From Planctomycetota bacterium (lineage in GTDB: Bacteria > Planctomycetota > JAJSAM01 > JAJVHW01), in contig JAJFFG010000087.1 in the NCBI GenBank assembly GCA_021776825.1, forward strand, positions 1 through 64,000: a DNA stretch of 64,000 nucleotides, read 5' to 3'. The stretch's first letter is position 1, and each line of letters begins with the position of its first letter. This document shows positions 15,462-24,382 of the stretch, piece by piece. Made by a program: the position numbers and the translations under genes. The notes beneath the pieces are model-generated. The model made no database searches and had not been told where the DNA came from. It saw only the letters and a list, made by a program, of their open reading frames with translations.

Positions 15462-18400
15462 TCATTCCGGCATCCGCAGCTCCAGCCCCGTCGACCCGGC
15501 TTCCACATCGCCCAGCTCGACGAAGTTGCCGTGCGGCAAGGTGTTCCCCTCCGCGTCCGTCGCCTGGACGAACGCCTTCACGGCGTAGGTTGTCGCCTCC
15601 AGCCCCTGCGCTTCGAAGTTGCCGTCCGCGTCCGCCGTGACCCACGAGCTCGACTTACCGTCGGCCGCCTGGAACGACAACCCCTGCTTCGGCCGCGGAT
15701 CGCCGTTGGCATCGACCACGCGCCCGCTCGCGGACAGGCCCTCCTCGACCACGATGCGGACGATGGTCGTACCGGCGGCAACCGGACCGACGCGCGATGC
15801 GCGGTACACGCCGCCGCGCGCGACCAGGGTGTACTCCGCGTCATCCGCGAGGCCCTTGATCTCGAACCGGCCGTCGGCGCTCGATCCCACTCCGCTCGTC
15901 GAGTTCCCAGCCAGCTCCGCGTTGACGGGCACGGCGACGCCCTTCCCGGCGAGATCGACCACGATGCCGGAGATGCTCGACCCCTCGCTCAGCGAGAGTC
16001 GAAGGTTCGCCGTGCCCGCGGAGACGCGCCCGCCACCCTGCAGTACGAGGTGCTTGTCCTCGACCGTCTGACCGTTGCCGCGCCAGGTCTGTCGCTCGAT
16101 CACGAAGTCGCCCGCCGCCAGTCCAGCGAACTCGAACTTTCCGTTCGCCGTCGTGGTCGTGTGCTTCCAGCTCTGCATCGTCTGCGGCTCGCCCTCCTCG
16201 AGCAGTCGCCGCGCGCTGAGTTGCTCGCCGACCCGCGCGGTCCCGCTCGCGTCGACCAGCTCGCCGGAGATCGAGAGACCGGACGAGAGCTGGATGACAA
16301 TCTCCGCCCCGCCCGGAGAGATGCCCGCGCGCTTGACCTCCTGGTACCCGGCGTGCGCGTTCACGCTCAGCGTGAACGTGTCCGCGTCGAGTCCGACGAT
16401 CTTGAACGCGCCGTCGGGCCCGGACTGGGTGCCGCGCCACATGATCGGCCGGCCGTCCGTCGGGGGGTTCTCGGGCTGTGCATTCACGTGCACGCCCGAG
16501 ACGGCCTCCCCAGCGGGGTCGACGAGGCGCCCTTCGATGACATTGCCGGCCTCGGTCGTCAGCTCGAGATCGAGCGTGCCGGCCTCCACCGAGTCGATCG
16601 TCGCGGCCTTCACGTTGACCGACGAGTTCCAAGGCGCCTGGACCGTAACGCGGTACTTGCCCGCGGCCAGATTCCGGACGCGAAACGAACCGGTATCGGT
16701 CGTGATGATCGTCTGCTGGACACCGCCGTACGGGTTGGCGGCCTGCTGCAGTGGCTGCGCCGAGATCTGCGCCCCGACCACCGGCGTCCCGTCGCCGAAC
16801 CGCACCACGCCGGCGATTTCGAGCGCTGGCTTCAACTTGATGGAGACGTCCGTCATCTTCGGAAGCTCGACCGCCTTCGACGTGGCGACGTAGCCGGGAG
16901 TCGTGACGTCGGCGGTGAACTTGCCTTCACCGAGGTGAGCCAGCTCGAAGCGTCCCTCGGCATCGGTCACCGCGAAGATCGGACGCTGCTGATTCTGGGC
17001 GTACCACGGCTGCGTCGCGGCCAGCGGATGCTGGCGACCGAGCTTCACGTGGGCGCCGGCGATCGGGTCACCGGACGCCGAGTCGGTGACCACGCCCGTG
17101 AGCAGCGCCCCGGCACCGAGCTGCACGTCGACGACGTACTCGGACTGACCCTCGACCACGTCGACCGGCTTGCTGGTCGTCGCGGCGAGACCGGACGCCA
17201 CGGCGCGGACCACGAACTGGCCGCCTGACATCGGCATCGGCAGCTCGTAGCTCCCGTCTGCCAGGACGGGCACGCGCGCGGTCCACGCCCAGCGCCGGTC
17301 CGGGTCCTGCCAGTTCCACGGCTGGCTCGCGTTCGGCTTCGCGTGGCTCTGCATCTGGACGAACGCGTCGTCCAATGCGCCACCCTCGAGAGGGGAGATC
17401 GTGCCACGCACGGTTCCGGCCGGCTGGAGCTGGAGCCGAACGCCCTCGGTCTCGGCGCCGGCGCTGGCGCGGGTCTTCTCGGTCTTCGCGACGTAGCCGT
17501 CGGCGCGGGCCCAGACGGAGACGTCGACGTCGAGCGGAATGCCCTCGAGCCGGAATGCCCCCTTCGCGTCGGTCTCGACCGGTTCGCTGCCGCTCGGCTG
17601 ACCCGTGATCTGCACCTTCGTGCCTGCGAGGGGCTCGCCCGAGATCGTCTCCACGTGACCACTCACGACACCACCGAGCGCCAGCTCCAGGTCCTTGGTG
17701 GCCGAGCCCTCCTCCTCGATCTCGACCGACCACTCCTCGGGGATGTTGCCGTTGTTCAGAGCCTCCCAGTAGTTGGCCGGGAACCCGGGCTGGAAGTGCC
17801 GGGCCGCCTTGACGGAGATCAGCGCCTTGCCCCCGTGCAGCCCCTCGAAGCGGTAGCGTCCCTGATCGTCGGCGACGGTGTTGTGACTGTTCCAGCCCTG
17901 GTTCACGCGCATGAGGTGCATCGTCACGTGCGCCCCGGGGAGAGGACCATCGGGGCCCGTCAACGTGCCCTCGAGCGTCGCCGCCGGGCGTAGTTGGATA
18001 TCGTGCGTGATGGTCTCGCCGGCCGTCAACGGGAGCTGCTGCCAAGGCTGCTGACCCGGCTCCCGCGCGATGACGTAGCCCTCTTTCTCGACCGCGACCT
18101 GATTCACGACGCACTCGAGCAGCGTATCGATGACGTATCTGCCGTCCGCATCCGTGACGGCCACGGCCGTGCGGCTCGCGCCCTGCACCCAGCCGGAGGC
18201 CCGCACCGAGACGCCGACCACTGGTCCGCCGCCCTCCTTCAGCGTGACGGTGCCCTCGAGCCTCCCGCCGAGACGGAGCACGATGTCGAGCTGGCCGACC
18301 CGCGGCACCTCGACGAACGCAACCTGCGACGGGGCGCCGCCTGGCATGCCGACCCACACCGTGGTGTCGCCGACGTCGAGCGCGTCGAGGGAGTAGCGGC

Positions 18401-19307
18401 CCTCGGAGTCAGCGACCGTGCGCGCGTGCAACGGCGCGTTGTCCAGACTCCATGCGCCGCGCGCATCCATACCCATCACGAGCGCGTCGACGGCCGGCTT
18501 CCCGTCGTCGAACGTGATGCGGCCGGAGATGGTGTGGCCGGCGGCCAAGTGGATGGTGAGTTCATGCTCGTCCTCACCCGACTCCAGAGTGCGTCCGCGG
18601 ACGCCGTTCGACGCGAAGCCGTCGGCTGTCGCGCGGAACGTGTACTTGCCGACCGAGATCGCGGGGAAGCGCGCCTTGCCATCGGCTCCCGTCGTGACAT
18701 GCACGACCGAAACGGGCGCGACGCCGACCTGGGCCATGCGCTTCGACCAGTCGTAGCCCCACGAAGCCTCCTGCGTGACGAACGCATCGACACGCGCGCC
18801 GGAGACCGGCGCGTCCCGCAGATCCTTCACGGTGACCGTCACCGACACCGCGACGTCGAGGCGCAGCTCGCCGACGTTGCGCTCCTCGCGACGGTCGAGC
18901 GCGATGCCCGGCACGCGGATGGGGGCGAACTCGTCGACCGTCACCGACAGCTCGTACGGACCGCCGGCAGGCAGCGCGTCGAAGCGGAAGGCGCCGCTCG
19001 CAGACGTCGTCGTCTTCCACGCGGGGGTCCCGTCGCGCGCGAGCGTCACTTCGAGGCCCGCCGCAGCATCGCGCTTCTTGCCGCGCACCACGGTGCCGAG
19101 GACCGCAGCGGTTCCCTCGCGACCCGCGCGCTTGCGTCCCGGACCGGCCTCGACGGTTGCCGCTTCCGGTGTGGCGGCGACGTCGGGCGCCGTTTCCTCG
19201 CGTGGCGGTTCCACGCCGGGGTCCTGCATGACGACCCACAGCCCGAGACCGATCACCCCCACCACGCCCAATGCGAGCGCGGCCAACGCCATGCGCTGTC
19301 GTCCCAT
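15462..19307 (-). CDS. Very large membrane-anchored protein with tandem carboxypeptidase-regulatory-like domains
   Basis: The 1,281-residue protein has an N-terminal signal-anchor (residues about 6-28), a Pro/Glu/Ala linker, and then roughly a dozen repeats of about 90 residues. Each unit follows the CarboxypepD_reg/Cna-B pattern: V-G-V-V-G-A-V followed by T-A-DG-F-L-GL-AG-Y-V. Clear copies of the motif include SASGAFRFDALPAGGPYELS, DADGRYVIDTL and TDTGSFRVRNLAAGKYRVTV. No catalytic domain is attached. Such transthyretin-like stacks form stalks at the cell surface and can bear cross-links or bind polymers. GGAGG six bases before the ATG supports the start. It is divergent from the decayed subtilase. 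Confidence 0.85.
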   Translation of the reverse strand: MGRQRMALAALALGVVGVIGLGLWVVMQDPGVEPPREETAPDVAATPEAATVEAGPGRKRAGREGTAAVLGTVVRGKKRDAAAGLEVTLARDGTPAWKTTTSASGAFRFDALPAGGPYELSVTVDEFAPIRVPGIALDRREERNVGELRLDVAVSVTVTVKDLRDAPVSGARVDAFVTQEASWGYDWSKRMAQVGVAPVSVVHVTTGADGKARFPAISVGKYTFRATADGFASNGVRGRTLESGEDEHELTIHLAAGHTISGRITFDDGKPAVDALVMGMDARGAWSLDNAPLHARTVADSEGRYSLDALDVGDTTVWVGMPGGAPSQVAFVEVPRVGQLDIVLRLGGRLEGTVTLKEGGGPVVGVSVRASGWVQGASRTAVAVTDADGRYVIDTLLECVVNQVAVEKEGYVIAREPGQQPWQQLPLTAGETITHDIQLRPAATLEGTLTGPDGPLPGAHVTMHLMRVNQGWNSHNTVADDQGRYRFEGLHGGKALISVKAARHFQPGFPANYWEALNNGNIPEEWSVEIEEEGSATKDLELALGGVVSGHVETISGEPLAGTKVQITGQPSGSEPVETDAKGAFRLEGIPLDVDVSVWARADGYVAKTEKTRASAGAETEGVRLQLQPAGTVRGTISPLEGGALDDAFVQMQSHAKPNASQPWNWQDPDRRWAWTARVPVLADGSYELPMPMSGGQFVVRAVASGLAATTSKPVDVVEGQSEYVVDVQLGAGALLTGVVTDSASGDPIAGAHVKLGRQHPLAATQPWYAQNQQRPIFAVTDAEGRFELAHLGEGKFTADVTTPGYVATSKAVELPKMTDVSIKLKPALEIAGVVRFGDGTPVVGAQISAQPLQQAANPYGGVQQTIITTDTGSFRVRNLAAGKYRVTVQAPWNSSVNVKAATIDSVEAGTLDLELTTEAGNVIEGRLVDPAGEAVSGVHVNAQPENPPTDGRPIMWRGTQSGPDGAFKIVGLDADTFTLSVNAHAGYQEVKRAGISPGGAEIVIQLSSGLSISGELVDASGTARVGEQLSARRLLEEGEPQTMQSWKHTTTTANGKFEFAGLAAGDFVIERQTWRGNGQTVEDKHLVLQGGGRVSAGTANLRLSLSEGSSISGIVVDLAGKGVAVPVNAELAGNSTSGVGSSADGRFEIKGLADDAEYTLVARGGVYRASRVGPVAAGTTIVRIVVEEGLSASGRVVDANGDPRPKQGLSFQAADGKSSSWVTADADGNFEAQGLEATTYAVKAFVQATDAEGNTLPHGNFVELGDVEAGSTGLELRMPE

Positions 19308-19395
19308 ACGATCCTCCCGCCTTCCCTATCTTGGACGATGACGGCCTCCCAGAGCGCCGGGACTTTCCCAAGCGCCATTTGGCTAGGCTCGTGCG

Positions 19396-20304
19396 ATGCG
19401 ACTCGGACCTCTCGTCGCGGCATGCTCCCTGCTCCTGTTGGGCCCCACCGCAACGGCGCAAGACGAACCGGACCCCGACGCGAAGATCTGGGTCCTCGCG
19501 TTCGGCAACGTGCAGCTCTGTGCGACGCCGGACGCCTACCCGACGTTCTGCGAGAAGAACGCCGCGCGACCCCGTGGCGCGCTGCGGACCGAGACCGTCG
19601 CCCGACTCAAGGAGATCGCCGACGCAGAGCGACCCAAGATCCTGAAGGCGCTCGGCGACCCCAAAGTCGTGCTCCCGCTGTGGATCGTGAACGGTGTGGC
19701 GCTGCAGGTTCCGCGTAGCGCCGTGGAGACACTCCGGGAGCACGAGGACATCCGCTTCGTCTATGGCTGGGACTTCACGCAGAACAGCCCCGAGGTTCTC
19801 GACATCGGGAAGCGCCAGCACGGCACGCTCACGAGCAGCCTTGCGGTCGGAGATGGAACCGGCGGGACCATCACCGGTGTCGCGCCACGCGCCCGCCTCA
19901 TGCCCATCCGCGCTTCAGGCGGGCCGTATCGCGCGGGACTCGCGATGCAGTACGCGATCGAGCAGGCCGGCGACGTGCTCTCGATGAGCTTCTCGATCCC
20001 GAACCTCGGCCATGGCCGGGGTCTGTGGCGCACGATGGCCGAGCATGCGTCGGCCGCTGGCCTCGTGCTCGTCTCCGGGTCGGGCAACTCGCTCTCGGCG
20101 CCCCAGGTGGCCGGGATCTGCGCGCTCATGCTCTCCGCCAACCCCGATCTTTCGCCGTGGCGCGTGAAGGCGATCCTCGAAGAGACCGCGAAGGACATCA
20201 AGCCGAGGGGCAAGGACCCCGAGACCGGCGCGGGACTGGTCAACGCGTTCAAGGCCGTCGAGCAGGCGAAGAAGGAGGTCCGCGTCGCGGAGACGCCCAG
20301 ATGA
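19396..20304 (+). CDS. Degenerate secreted subtilase (S8), probably inactive
   Basis: The 302-residue frame has a signal peptide (cleavage after TATAQ) and recognisable S8 landmarks: a prodomain-like N-terminus, the His motif reduced to QHGTLTSSL, and the Ser motif GNSLSAPQVAGICALML followed by LSPWRVKAILEETA. Two blocks are missing compared with active subtilases. The catalytic Asp segment (DTGV type) is absent or compressed to LDIGKRQHG, leaving only about five residues before His, and the segment between LVLVSGSGN and the serine is deleted, so the oxyanion-hole Asn and Ser motifs abut. I infer a decayed or non-peptidase relic, although the frame and codon bias are intact. TAGGCT six bases before the ATG may be a leaderless -10 box. 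Confidence 0.6.
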   Translation: MRLGPLVAACSLLLLGPTATAQDEPDPDAKIWVLAFGNVQLCATPDAYPTFCEKNAARPRGALRTETVARLKEIADAERPKILKALGDPKVVLPLWIVNGVALQVPRSAVETLREHEDIRFVYGWDFTQNSPEVLDIGKRQHGTLTSSLAVGDGTGGTITGVAPRARLMPIRASGGPYRAGLAMQYAIEQAGDVLSMSFSIPNLGHGRGLWRTMAEHASAAGLVLVSGSGNSLSAPQVAGICALMLSANPDLSPWRVKAILEETAKDIKPRGKDPETGAGLVNAFKAVEQAKKEVRVAETPR

Positions 20305-20346
20305 GGACCAGACCGGATAAGAACCAGAGCAGATGAGGAGAAGCCG

Positions 20347-20850
20347 TTGAGCACGATCCGTCGACTGACCGCCGCGGACGCTCTGATCTATCGCGCCGTG
20401 CGCGAGCGCGCGCTCGAGGAGCACGCCGACGCGTTTCTGACCAGCGTGGCGGAACAGCGAGCGCGGCCGATCGAGGAGACCGAGAAGCGTCTCGACGGAG
20501 GGACGGGCGCCGCTGTGTTCGGTGCGTTCGTCGGCGACCAGTTGATCGGGATCTCCGGCCTCTACCCGCTACCGAACGAGAAGCTCGCTCACCGCGCGAT
20601 GCTCTGGGGCATGTACGTCGCCACCGAGCACCGCGGGCGCGGACTCGGACGTGACCTGCTGCGCGCCGTCGTCGCGCACGCCCGGACCGTGGACGGCGTG
20701 GTCGCCGTCGGCCTGAGCGTCAACGCGAACAACACGCGCGCCCGCGAGCTGTACGTGGCGGAGGGCTTCGTGCCGTGGGGGCTGGAACGCGACGCATCGC
20801 GCAGCAGCGGCGTCTCCTGGAACGAAGAGCACCTGCGCCTCGAACTCTGA
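20347..20850 (+). CDS. GNAT-family N-acetyltransferase
   Basis: Start TTG at 20347 is supported by GAGGAG six bases upstream. The 167-residue protein shows the GNAT fold: IRRLTAADALIYRAVRERAL at the N-terminus, central strands ending in AMLWGMYVATEHRGRGLGRDLL (acetyl-CoA pyrophosphate loop RGRGLG), and the motif B region VGLSVNANNTRARELYVAEG followed by FVPWGLE. This is the layout of RimI/PAT-like acetyltransferases acting on proteins or small amines. The substrate is unknown. It follows the subtilase relic by 42 bases, and its stop lies one base before the IS1182-derived element. Confidence 0.85.
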   Translation: MSTIRRLTAADALIYRAVRERALEEHADAFLTSVAEQRARPIEETEKRLDGGTGAAVFGAFVGDQLIGISGLYPLPNEKLAHRAMLWGMYVATEHRGRGLGRDLLRAVVAHARTVDGVVAVGLSVNANNTRARELYVAEGFVPWGLERDASRSSGVSWNEEHLRLEL

Positions 20851-20851
20851 G

Positions 20852-21235
20852 CTAGCAGCCTGTCGAAGTCTCGGCGTCGCCGTGCGAGAGACCGCCGGCG
20901 CGACAGGCTGCTAGTTAGACCCCCGCCGGGTGCCAGAGCGTCGCTGGCGTGGACGGTGATCTCGGCATGAGTGCAATCCTCAGGCGCTTCCTGCGCCGAG
21001 GCCTCGAGAAGGTCTCGGCGGAGTGGACCATGCTCTGCACGGCGCACAACCTGCTGAAACTGGCCGCAGCGAGGGCGTGAGCAGCCGTTTCGAGACGGCT
21101 TCGACCCATCGTGCCTCCAGAGGCCGGAACGCCCTGCGATCCAACACCGCTCGCCACACCCGTCGGCCTATAACTAGCAGGCTGTCGCGCCAACCTGGGT
21201 GGCCCGTCGAGGCCGAAACTCCGACAGCCTGCTAG
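20852..21235. mobile_element. IS1182-like insertion sequence remnant (internally deleted, 384 bp)
   Basis: Two about 62-bp copies of one sequence lie in inverted orientation at 20852-20914 and 21174-21235. Each copy starts CTAGCAGSCTGTCG and ends with its complement, so each is also self-complementary at its borders. Between them sits the C-terminal coding end of an IS1182-like transposase (20967-21080). The structure is best read as an IS whose central part was lost, leaving a MITE-sized element. The right border supplies the TAG stop codon of the LRR lipoprotein gene (21232-21234). Confidence 0.7.
20967..21080 (+). pseudogene. C-terminal fragment of an IS1182-family transposase
   Basis: The 37 codons before TGA encode RRFLRRGLEKVSAEWTMLC followed by TAHNLLKLAAARA, the conserved closing helix of IS1182/IS5-related DDE transposases (typical ending AEW-LLCTAHNLLKL). 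Nothing upstream in any frame continues the protein, so more than 90 percent of it has been lost. It is bounded by inverted repeats that were presumably the terminal repeats of the element. Confidence 0.75.
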
Positions 21236-21975
21236 TCTGCGATCAGCGTCTGCTCGGGGTGCGCAGCGACGAAGCGGCGTAGCGCGGCCTTGGAGTCGGC
21301 GGCCCAGCCGAAGTCCACGCTCTCGAGACTCGAGCTCTCGAGGAGATGCGCGAGGCCGACGTCGGTGATCTTCGTGTAGTGGATGTTCAACGTGAGCAGC
21401 GCGGGCATCGTTGCGACGTGGCGCAGGCCCTCGTCCGTGATCGCCTGCGCCTGCGCGAGCCACAGGCCACCGAGGCCCTCATGCGCCGACAGGCTACGGA
21501 GGCCAGCGTCGGTGAACGGAGCTGACCACCCACCGATGCGAAGCGTGCGGAGTCGCGGGATGAGTACGAGTGCGGCCAGGTCCTCGTCCGTCGGGGCCGG
21601 GCGTGGATGGGGCGGGGCGCGGTGCTCGCCGTCGCGCCAGATGATGACCTCCCTCAGAGCGGGAAGGTGGGCGAGAAGGTCGAGCTCCGCGGTCTCGTAG
21701 TCGCCGGAGATCCGGACCGACTCGAGGGTGGCCAGATCGTCGACGGAGAGCTCCGCGTACTGCTGATTGACGCGTTGCAGCCACGCGAGGGTCGCGGGAA
21801 GCAGGCGCGTGCGCCGCGCCTCGAGTTCCTCGGCGGCAGCGCTACCCTCGTCGTCCGCGTCAACGACGTCACCCGCTCCGGTCGGGCGATCGTCGCCGAT
21901 CGGCTCCACCGGCGGATCCGCGCACGCGGCGAGGAGAGCGAGAGACACGAGGGCGCCATAGCTGTGGATCTTCAC
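21232..21975 (-). CDS. Lipoprotein with leucine-rich repeats
   Basis: GTG at 21975 is chosen because it gives a perfect lipoprotein signal (SLALLAAC, lipid-modified Cys at residue 18); the frame upstream of it lacks coding character. The 247-residue product has an acidic linker (residues 25-50), a helical stretch, and then leucine-rich repeats of about 24-26 residues: LATLESVRISGDYE, LRTLRIGGWSAPFTDAGLRSL, LGGLWLAQAQAITDEGLRHV and LLTLNIHYTKITDVGLAHL. The pattern resembles RNI/GALA-type LRRs, which mediate protein binding. Its stop codon lies in the right inverted repeat of the IS remnant, so the last residues (EQTLIAD) may have been reshaped by the insertion. Confidence 0.75.
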   Translation of the reverse strand: MKIHSYGALVSLALLAACADPPVEPIGDDRPTGAGDVVDADDEGSAAAEELEARRTRLLPATLAWLQRVNQQYAELSVDDLATLESVRISGDYETAELDLLAHLPALREVIIWRDGEHRAPPHPRPAPTDEDLAALVLIPRLRTLRIGGWSAPFTDAGLRSLSAHEGLGGLWLAQAQAITDEGLRHVATMPALLTLNIHYTKITDVGLAHLLESSSLESVDFGWAADSKAALRRFVAAHPEQTLIAD

Positions 21976-22084
21976 ACCGCCTTGGACGCGGGACCGGCGA
22001 GGTGGTTCCCGCTGCGACGGGGAATCAGAGCGGCGGGCCGCGCTGCCGCGGCCCGCCCTTGGAGAGCGACGATCGGAGACGGAC

Positions 22085-24382
22085 CTACCGGCCGCGCTTC
22101 TCCGCGCGCTCTCGTGACTTGTGGAACTTGGAGAGATTGCGCAGCGCCTTCTTGCCCAGGCGGTTGGCGCGCCGCATCGCGGCATCCCGCTCGAACGACT
22201 GGCCGGTGCTGCGCGCCAGTGCGATCGACTGCTGCATCTGCGCCTGAGCCACGCGAGCCCGCTTCTGGTTGCGCTTCCTCTGACGCGACAGTTTCTGCTG
22301 CTTCGCCAACGGGAACGTGCCCGGTGCGCCCAGATCGATGGCCTGCGCAACGATGTCGAGCTGCGCCGCCAGGAGGAGGTTCTCGATCGCCGTGATGCGA
22401 TCGAGATCGCTGACATCCGAGATGAGGGCCTTGGCCTCGTCGAGATCCGTCAGCGCTCGGTCGACGGCGATGAAGTTGATGGTCAGTGTCTGGATCCGCT
22501 CTGGGTCAGTCGCGCCGCTCACGAAGTTCGGCACCTCGGTGCGGAAGCGAGGATCGACCCCGCTCAGCAACGCCATCGCGTTGACGACCTCGTTGAGTCC
22601 CAGATCGTAGAACGCCACCCCACCGAGGGAGCCGACGGGGTTCGTCGAGTTCAGCGGGTTCGCGCCGTTCGGATCGATGGCTCTGTAGAGGTGCGGTCGA
22701 CCGTCGGTGGAGCCACCGATCAGGTCCTGGAGCACGTCGTTGTCCGACGACGACGAGACCGCGATGCGGAGCTTGCTCGCGGGGTTCAGCGAGTTCGCGC
22801 GGGAGTGGTAGGGGATCGCGACGGTCGGCTGCGCGAACCCGTGCGGGAACGCCTGCTCGACCACGAAGAACCCGGAGCCGTCATTGCGCAGGATCTTCAC
22901 GTCGACGACGGCGCCGAGCACGAGATCGAGGTCACCGTCGTTGTCGCAGTCGATGGCGCCACCGCCCTGGCTCCACTTGACCTCGAGCTCCTGCTTGAGA
23001 ACCATCGTCGGCACGCCGCCGACGTTGCCCTCGTTGTGGAAGATCTGCACGCCCTGCGGCGTGACGTTGACGAGGTCCTTGTCGCCGTCGAGGTCGAGGT
23101 CGCCGCCCAGCGTGTACGTGGTGACGCCTGAGTACAGCGGTCCGGCCGCCCCCGAGTCGAAGAGCTGCACACCCGGGTGGAGACCCAGCACGGGTGTGAT
23201 GTCCGCCAGCGTCGTCGCCTCGGTGTTGCCGAGGACGTAGTTGTCGGCGTCACCGCCGGGCGCCAGCGTGATGCCGGTAACCGTGACGGTCTTGTCCTCA
23301 CCGACGAACGCGTCGTCGAACGTGCCGGGATCGGACGTGATGGTGAGGACGTCGCTCCCGACGCGATCGTCGATCAGGGTCACCGTCGCGTCCGTCGTGC
23401 CGTCGACAGGCTTGTCGTCTGCGGTGATCGAGACGGTGAGCGTGCGGATCGTGATCGAGCCGGTCGACGTCGGGACGAAGGTCACAAGGTAGTTGCTGAC
23501 CTGCCGGCCCGGGCCCGGAGTGACGACACCGGTCGGCGTGAGCGTCTTGGTCGGCGAACCGGCGACGAGTTTGTCGGTGTAGATCTGCGTGAAGGCGAAC
23601 GTGTCGCCGGCGAAAATTGTCCCGCTCGTGAGCAGCGGCAGTACGGGCGAGAGGTTGGTCGCGTCGTAGACCTTCGTGGCCGTCTGCGCCGTGATGTCGA
23701 TCGGGTGCGGCGTGATCGTGCCAGTGCCCTGCGCGGACGTGTTCTGCAGCGCGTAGTTCCCCGCGTCGGCTCCGGCTAGGCCAAGGCCCGCCGCTGTCGC
23801 CGTCTGCCCGGCGCCCTCGTTCTCGCTGCCGTACGCCATCGACGTGAAGGTGGCCGTGACGTCGTCTCCGGCCTCCTTGCCGACGACCGAGAGCGAGCCG
23901 GTCGTGGTGGCGCTCCCGTCGTACTCCTTGCCATCCGGCACGAACTCGATCGTGAGCGGCTTCGGGTCGATGTCGACGGTGCTGAAACTGACGTGAGTGC
24001 CCAGATTGAGCCCGAAGTGGGGAGGAGCGAACGTGTCGGAAGACGGGTTCGACGAGAACGCGAACACCGATCTTCCCGGGCCTGCCGCGGCGTCCCCCGG
24101 AGGAAGGAGGACGGCGTTCAGGAGGACGACTTCCGTGGTCCCTTCCACGTCGCCGACGACCTGGATGTTCGTCACCTGCGCGCTGACGTTCGAGTCCCCA
24201 TTGTAGTCGCGGGGCGTCACGTCGTACGTCACCGTCACGGCTTCCGAGCCCGCGTAGGCCGACGATGGTGCCGCGGAGAACACTCCCGCCGCGAGGACCA
24301 GCGCGCCGAAGAACCCACGTGCGAAGGAGGCCCTTCGACGGACTCTCGACACGCGTTGGACCAGATGTGTTCGGTTCGACAA
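22085..24382 (-). CDS. Secreted protein with MBG/YDG Ig-like domains and FG-GAP (VCBS) repeats
   Basis: TTG at 24382, preceded by GAGGAG at good distance, is the likely start, giving 765 residues; the open frame further upstream is non-coding. A long signal peptide (Arg-rich n-region, core at residues about 25-40, cleavage near AYA-G) is followed by MBG-type domains with the marker EFVPDGKEYDGSATTTGSLS and ITAQTATKVYDATNLSPVL, two further Ig-like stretches, then FG-GAP calcium-binding loops DLDLDGDKDLVNV and DCDNDGDLDLVLGAV. The last about 70 residues are a Lys/Arg-rich helical tail (KQQKLSRQRKRNQKRARVAQ), unusual for this family. Likely a surface-exposed or secreted adhesion protein. Confidence 0.78.
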   Translation of the reverse strand: MSNRTHLVQRVSRVRRRASFARGFFGALVLAAGVFSAAPSSAYAGSEAVTVTYDVTPRDYNGDSNVSAQVTNIQVVGDVEGTTEVVLLNAVLLPPGDAAAGPGRSVFAFSSNPSSDTFAPPHFGLNLGTHVSFSTVDIDPKPLTIEFVPDGKEYDGSATTTGSLSVVGKEAGDDVTATFTSMAYGSENEGAGQTATAAGLGLAGADAGNYALQNTSAQGTGTITPHPIDITAQTATKVYDATNLSPVLPLLTSGTIFAGDTFAFTQIYTDKLVAGSPTKTLTPTGVVTPGPGRQVSNYLVTFVPTSTGSITIRTLTVSITADDKPVDGTTDATVTLIDDRVGSDVLTITSDPGTFDDAFVGEDKTVTVTGITLAPGGDADNYVLGNTEATTLADITPVLGLHPGVQLFDSGAAGPLYSGVTTYTLGGDLDLDGDKDLVNVTPQGVQIFHNEGNVGGVPTMVLKQELEVKWSQGGGAIDCDNDGDLDLVLGAVVDVKILRNDGSGFFVVEQAFPHGFAQPTVAIPYHSRANSLNPASKLRIAVSSSSDNDVLQDLIGGSTDGRPHLYRAIDPNGANPLNSTNPVGSLGGVAFYDLGLNEVVNAMALLSGVDPRFRTEVPNFVSGATDPERIQTLTINFIAVDRALTDLDEAKALISDVSDLDRITAIENLLLAAQLDIVAQAIDLGAPGTFPLAKQQKLSRQRKRNQKRARVAQAQMQQSIALARSTGQSFERDAAMRRANRLGKKALRNLSKFHKSRERAEKRGR

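Noticed and set aside
15462..19307. Regular domain repeats of the 1,281-residue protein as a DNA-level satellite
   Set aside because: The repeats are diverged at DNA level and only visible in the protein, as expected for old domain duplication.
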